In this document: positions 39,443-40,005 of the stretch, in pieces
Numbering within the stretch: position 1 is the stretch's first letter
Layout: each line of letters opens with the position of its first letter
NCBI GenBank assembly: GCA_017415775.1
Contig: JAFQFC010000005.1
Coordinates: 1-40,005 of the forward strand
Source: Oscillospiraceae bacterium
GTDB taxonomy: Bacteria > Bacillota > Clostridia > Oscillospirales > Oscillospiraceae
Length of the DNA: 40,005 nt
Direction: 5' to 3'
The notes under the pieces: model-generated
Databases searched by the model: none
Seen by the model: the letters and a program-made list of their open reading frames with translations, nothing else
Told to the model about the DNA's origin: nothing
Position numbers and translations under genes: made by a program

Positions 39443-40005
39443 ATGGGACTCTTTAGTAAATTCAAAAAAGCATGGTTTGCCCCTATGTCCTTCGAGGAGC
39501 TGGGCGAGGAGTTTTACGAGGAATTGGAAGAAAACCTCATTCTGGCCGACGTGGGCATGACCATCGCCGCCGATGCGGTGGAAGAACTGCGCAAACGTGC
39601 CTATAAGGAAAACCTGATGGGCGCCGAGAACGTGAAGAAGGCGCTGCGTGAGATCCTGGCCGAAAAGCTGAACGTGGGCAATACCGCTTTGGATCTGTCC
39701 ACCAAGCCCAGCATCGTCCTGATCATCGGCGTCAACGGCGTGGGCAAGACCACCTCTATCGGCAAGCTGGGCAGCCGCCTGAAAAGCGAGGGCAAGAAGG
39801 TCCTTTTCTGCGCCGGCGATACCTTCCGTGCCGCCGCTGCCGACCAGCTGGAGATCTGGGCAAACCGTGCCGGTGTGGACATCGTCCGCCAGCACGAGGG
39901 TGCCGACCCCGGCGCCGTGCTGTTTGACGGCCTGCAGGCTGCTAAGGCGAGAGGCACCGACGTGGTGCTGTGCGATACCGCCGGCCGCCTGCACAATAAG
40001 CAGAA
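39443..40005 (+). CDS. ftsY: Signal recognition particle receptor FtsY (partial)
   Basis: The first 187 codons are present; the gene runs off the right edge. The product starts MGLFSKFKKAWFAPMSFEELGEEF without the long acidic A domain found in enterics. It then enters the NG domain, with P-loop GVNGVGKTTSIGKLG, the DTFRAAAADQLE motif, and the DTAGR switch at the cut. FtsY docks SRP-ribosome complexes at the membrane. AAGGAGGC precedes the ATG at 39443. Together with smc it forms the familiar smc-ftsY pair. Confidence 0.95.
   Translation, partial: MGLFSKFKKAWFAPMSFEELGEEFYEELEENLILADVGMTIAADAVEELRKRAYKENLMGAENVKKALREILAEKLNVGNTALDLSTKPSIVLIIGVNGVGKTTSIGKLGSRLKSEGKKVLFCAGDTFRAAAADQLEIWANRAGVDIVRQHEGADPGAVLFDGLQAAKARGTDVVLCDTAGRLHNKQ

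Noticed and set aside
1-40005. CRISPR array, tRNA or rRNA genes, transposase or integrase genes
   Set aside because: No regularly spaced repeats, cloverleaf-like genes or recombinase motifs were found on either strand by reading; an automated scan would be needed to exclude short RNAs.

Overview
The window looks like chromosomal DNA of a strictly anaerobic, GC-rich member of the Clostridia, most likely an Oscillospiraceae-type gut bacterium (inference). The reasons are strong AGGAGG ribosome sites, G/C-rich third codon positions, an anaerobic class III ribonucleotide reductase (nrdD/nrdG), a ferredoxin-type DUF362 protein, a cell-wall-anchored surface enzyme with a PPQTG-type sorting signal, and Firmicute-like neighbourhoods (ddl-murF, prfA with sua5, smc-ftsY). 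No rRNA, tRNA, CRISPR array or transposase gene was seen.

Positions 1-1486 are different: visibly AT-rich, with no housekeeping gene. They carry a small minus-strand transcription unit: a near-consensus promoter at 1135-1163, a leader of about 330 nt with inverted repeats and a possible 22-codon reading frame, two small protein genes (573-794 and 374-553) that share a VSSWP-plus-acid C-terminus, and a terminator at 241-273. The segment directly abuts the 3' end of guaA, a known integration site for genomic islands, so it is probably one end of an integrated element whose integrase lies outside the window.

From 1487 to about 16300 the genes are core metabolism and maintenance: a GMP synthase lacking its glutaminase half, a type I glutamine synthetase, a LysR regulator, nrdG/nrdD with an NrdR box in the promoter, a FliB-like CxxxCC protein, a minus-strand operon (pseudouridine synthase, GNAT, P-loop kinase, rsmA), a DUF362 ferredoxin protein with a 3-hydroxyacyl-CoA dehydrogenase, and three small regulatory or membrane proteins.

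The centrepiece is 16560-21098, one 1512-residue secreted, wall-anchored protein that appears to be 5'-nucleotidase / SAM-hydroxide-adenosyltransferase-like barrel / tyrosine-phosphatase-like domain / second 5'-nucleotidase. Its two nucleotidase copies are nearly identical in places even at DNA level. It is the best candidate in the window for an unusual system: a multi-activity surface phosphatase that could strip phosphate from extracellular nucleotides and other phosphoesters. upp (uracil salvage) lies next to it, convergently.

The right half is growth machinery: upp, tsaB-tsaE (t6A synthesis), a RodA-type SEDS polymerase, then a long plus-strand operon ddl-murF-ABC-F-flavodoxin-prfA-LUD-Sua5/CoaE fusion-M18 aminopeptidase (24501-34070). 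After it come a convergent LURP-one/DUF3592 pair, a TepA-like ClpP-fold protease, smc and the start of ftsY, which runs off the end of the window.
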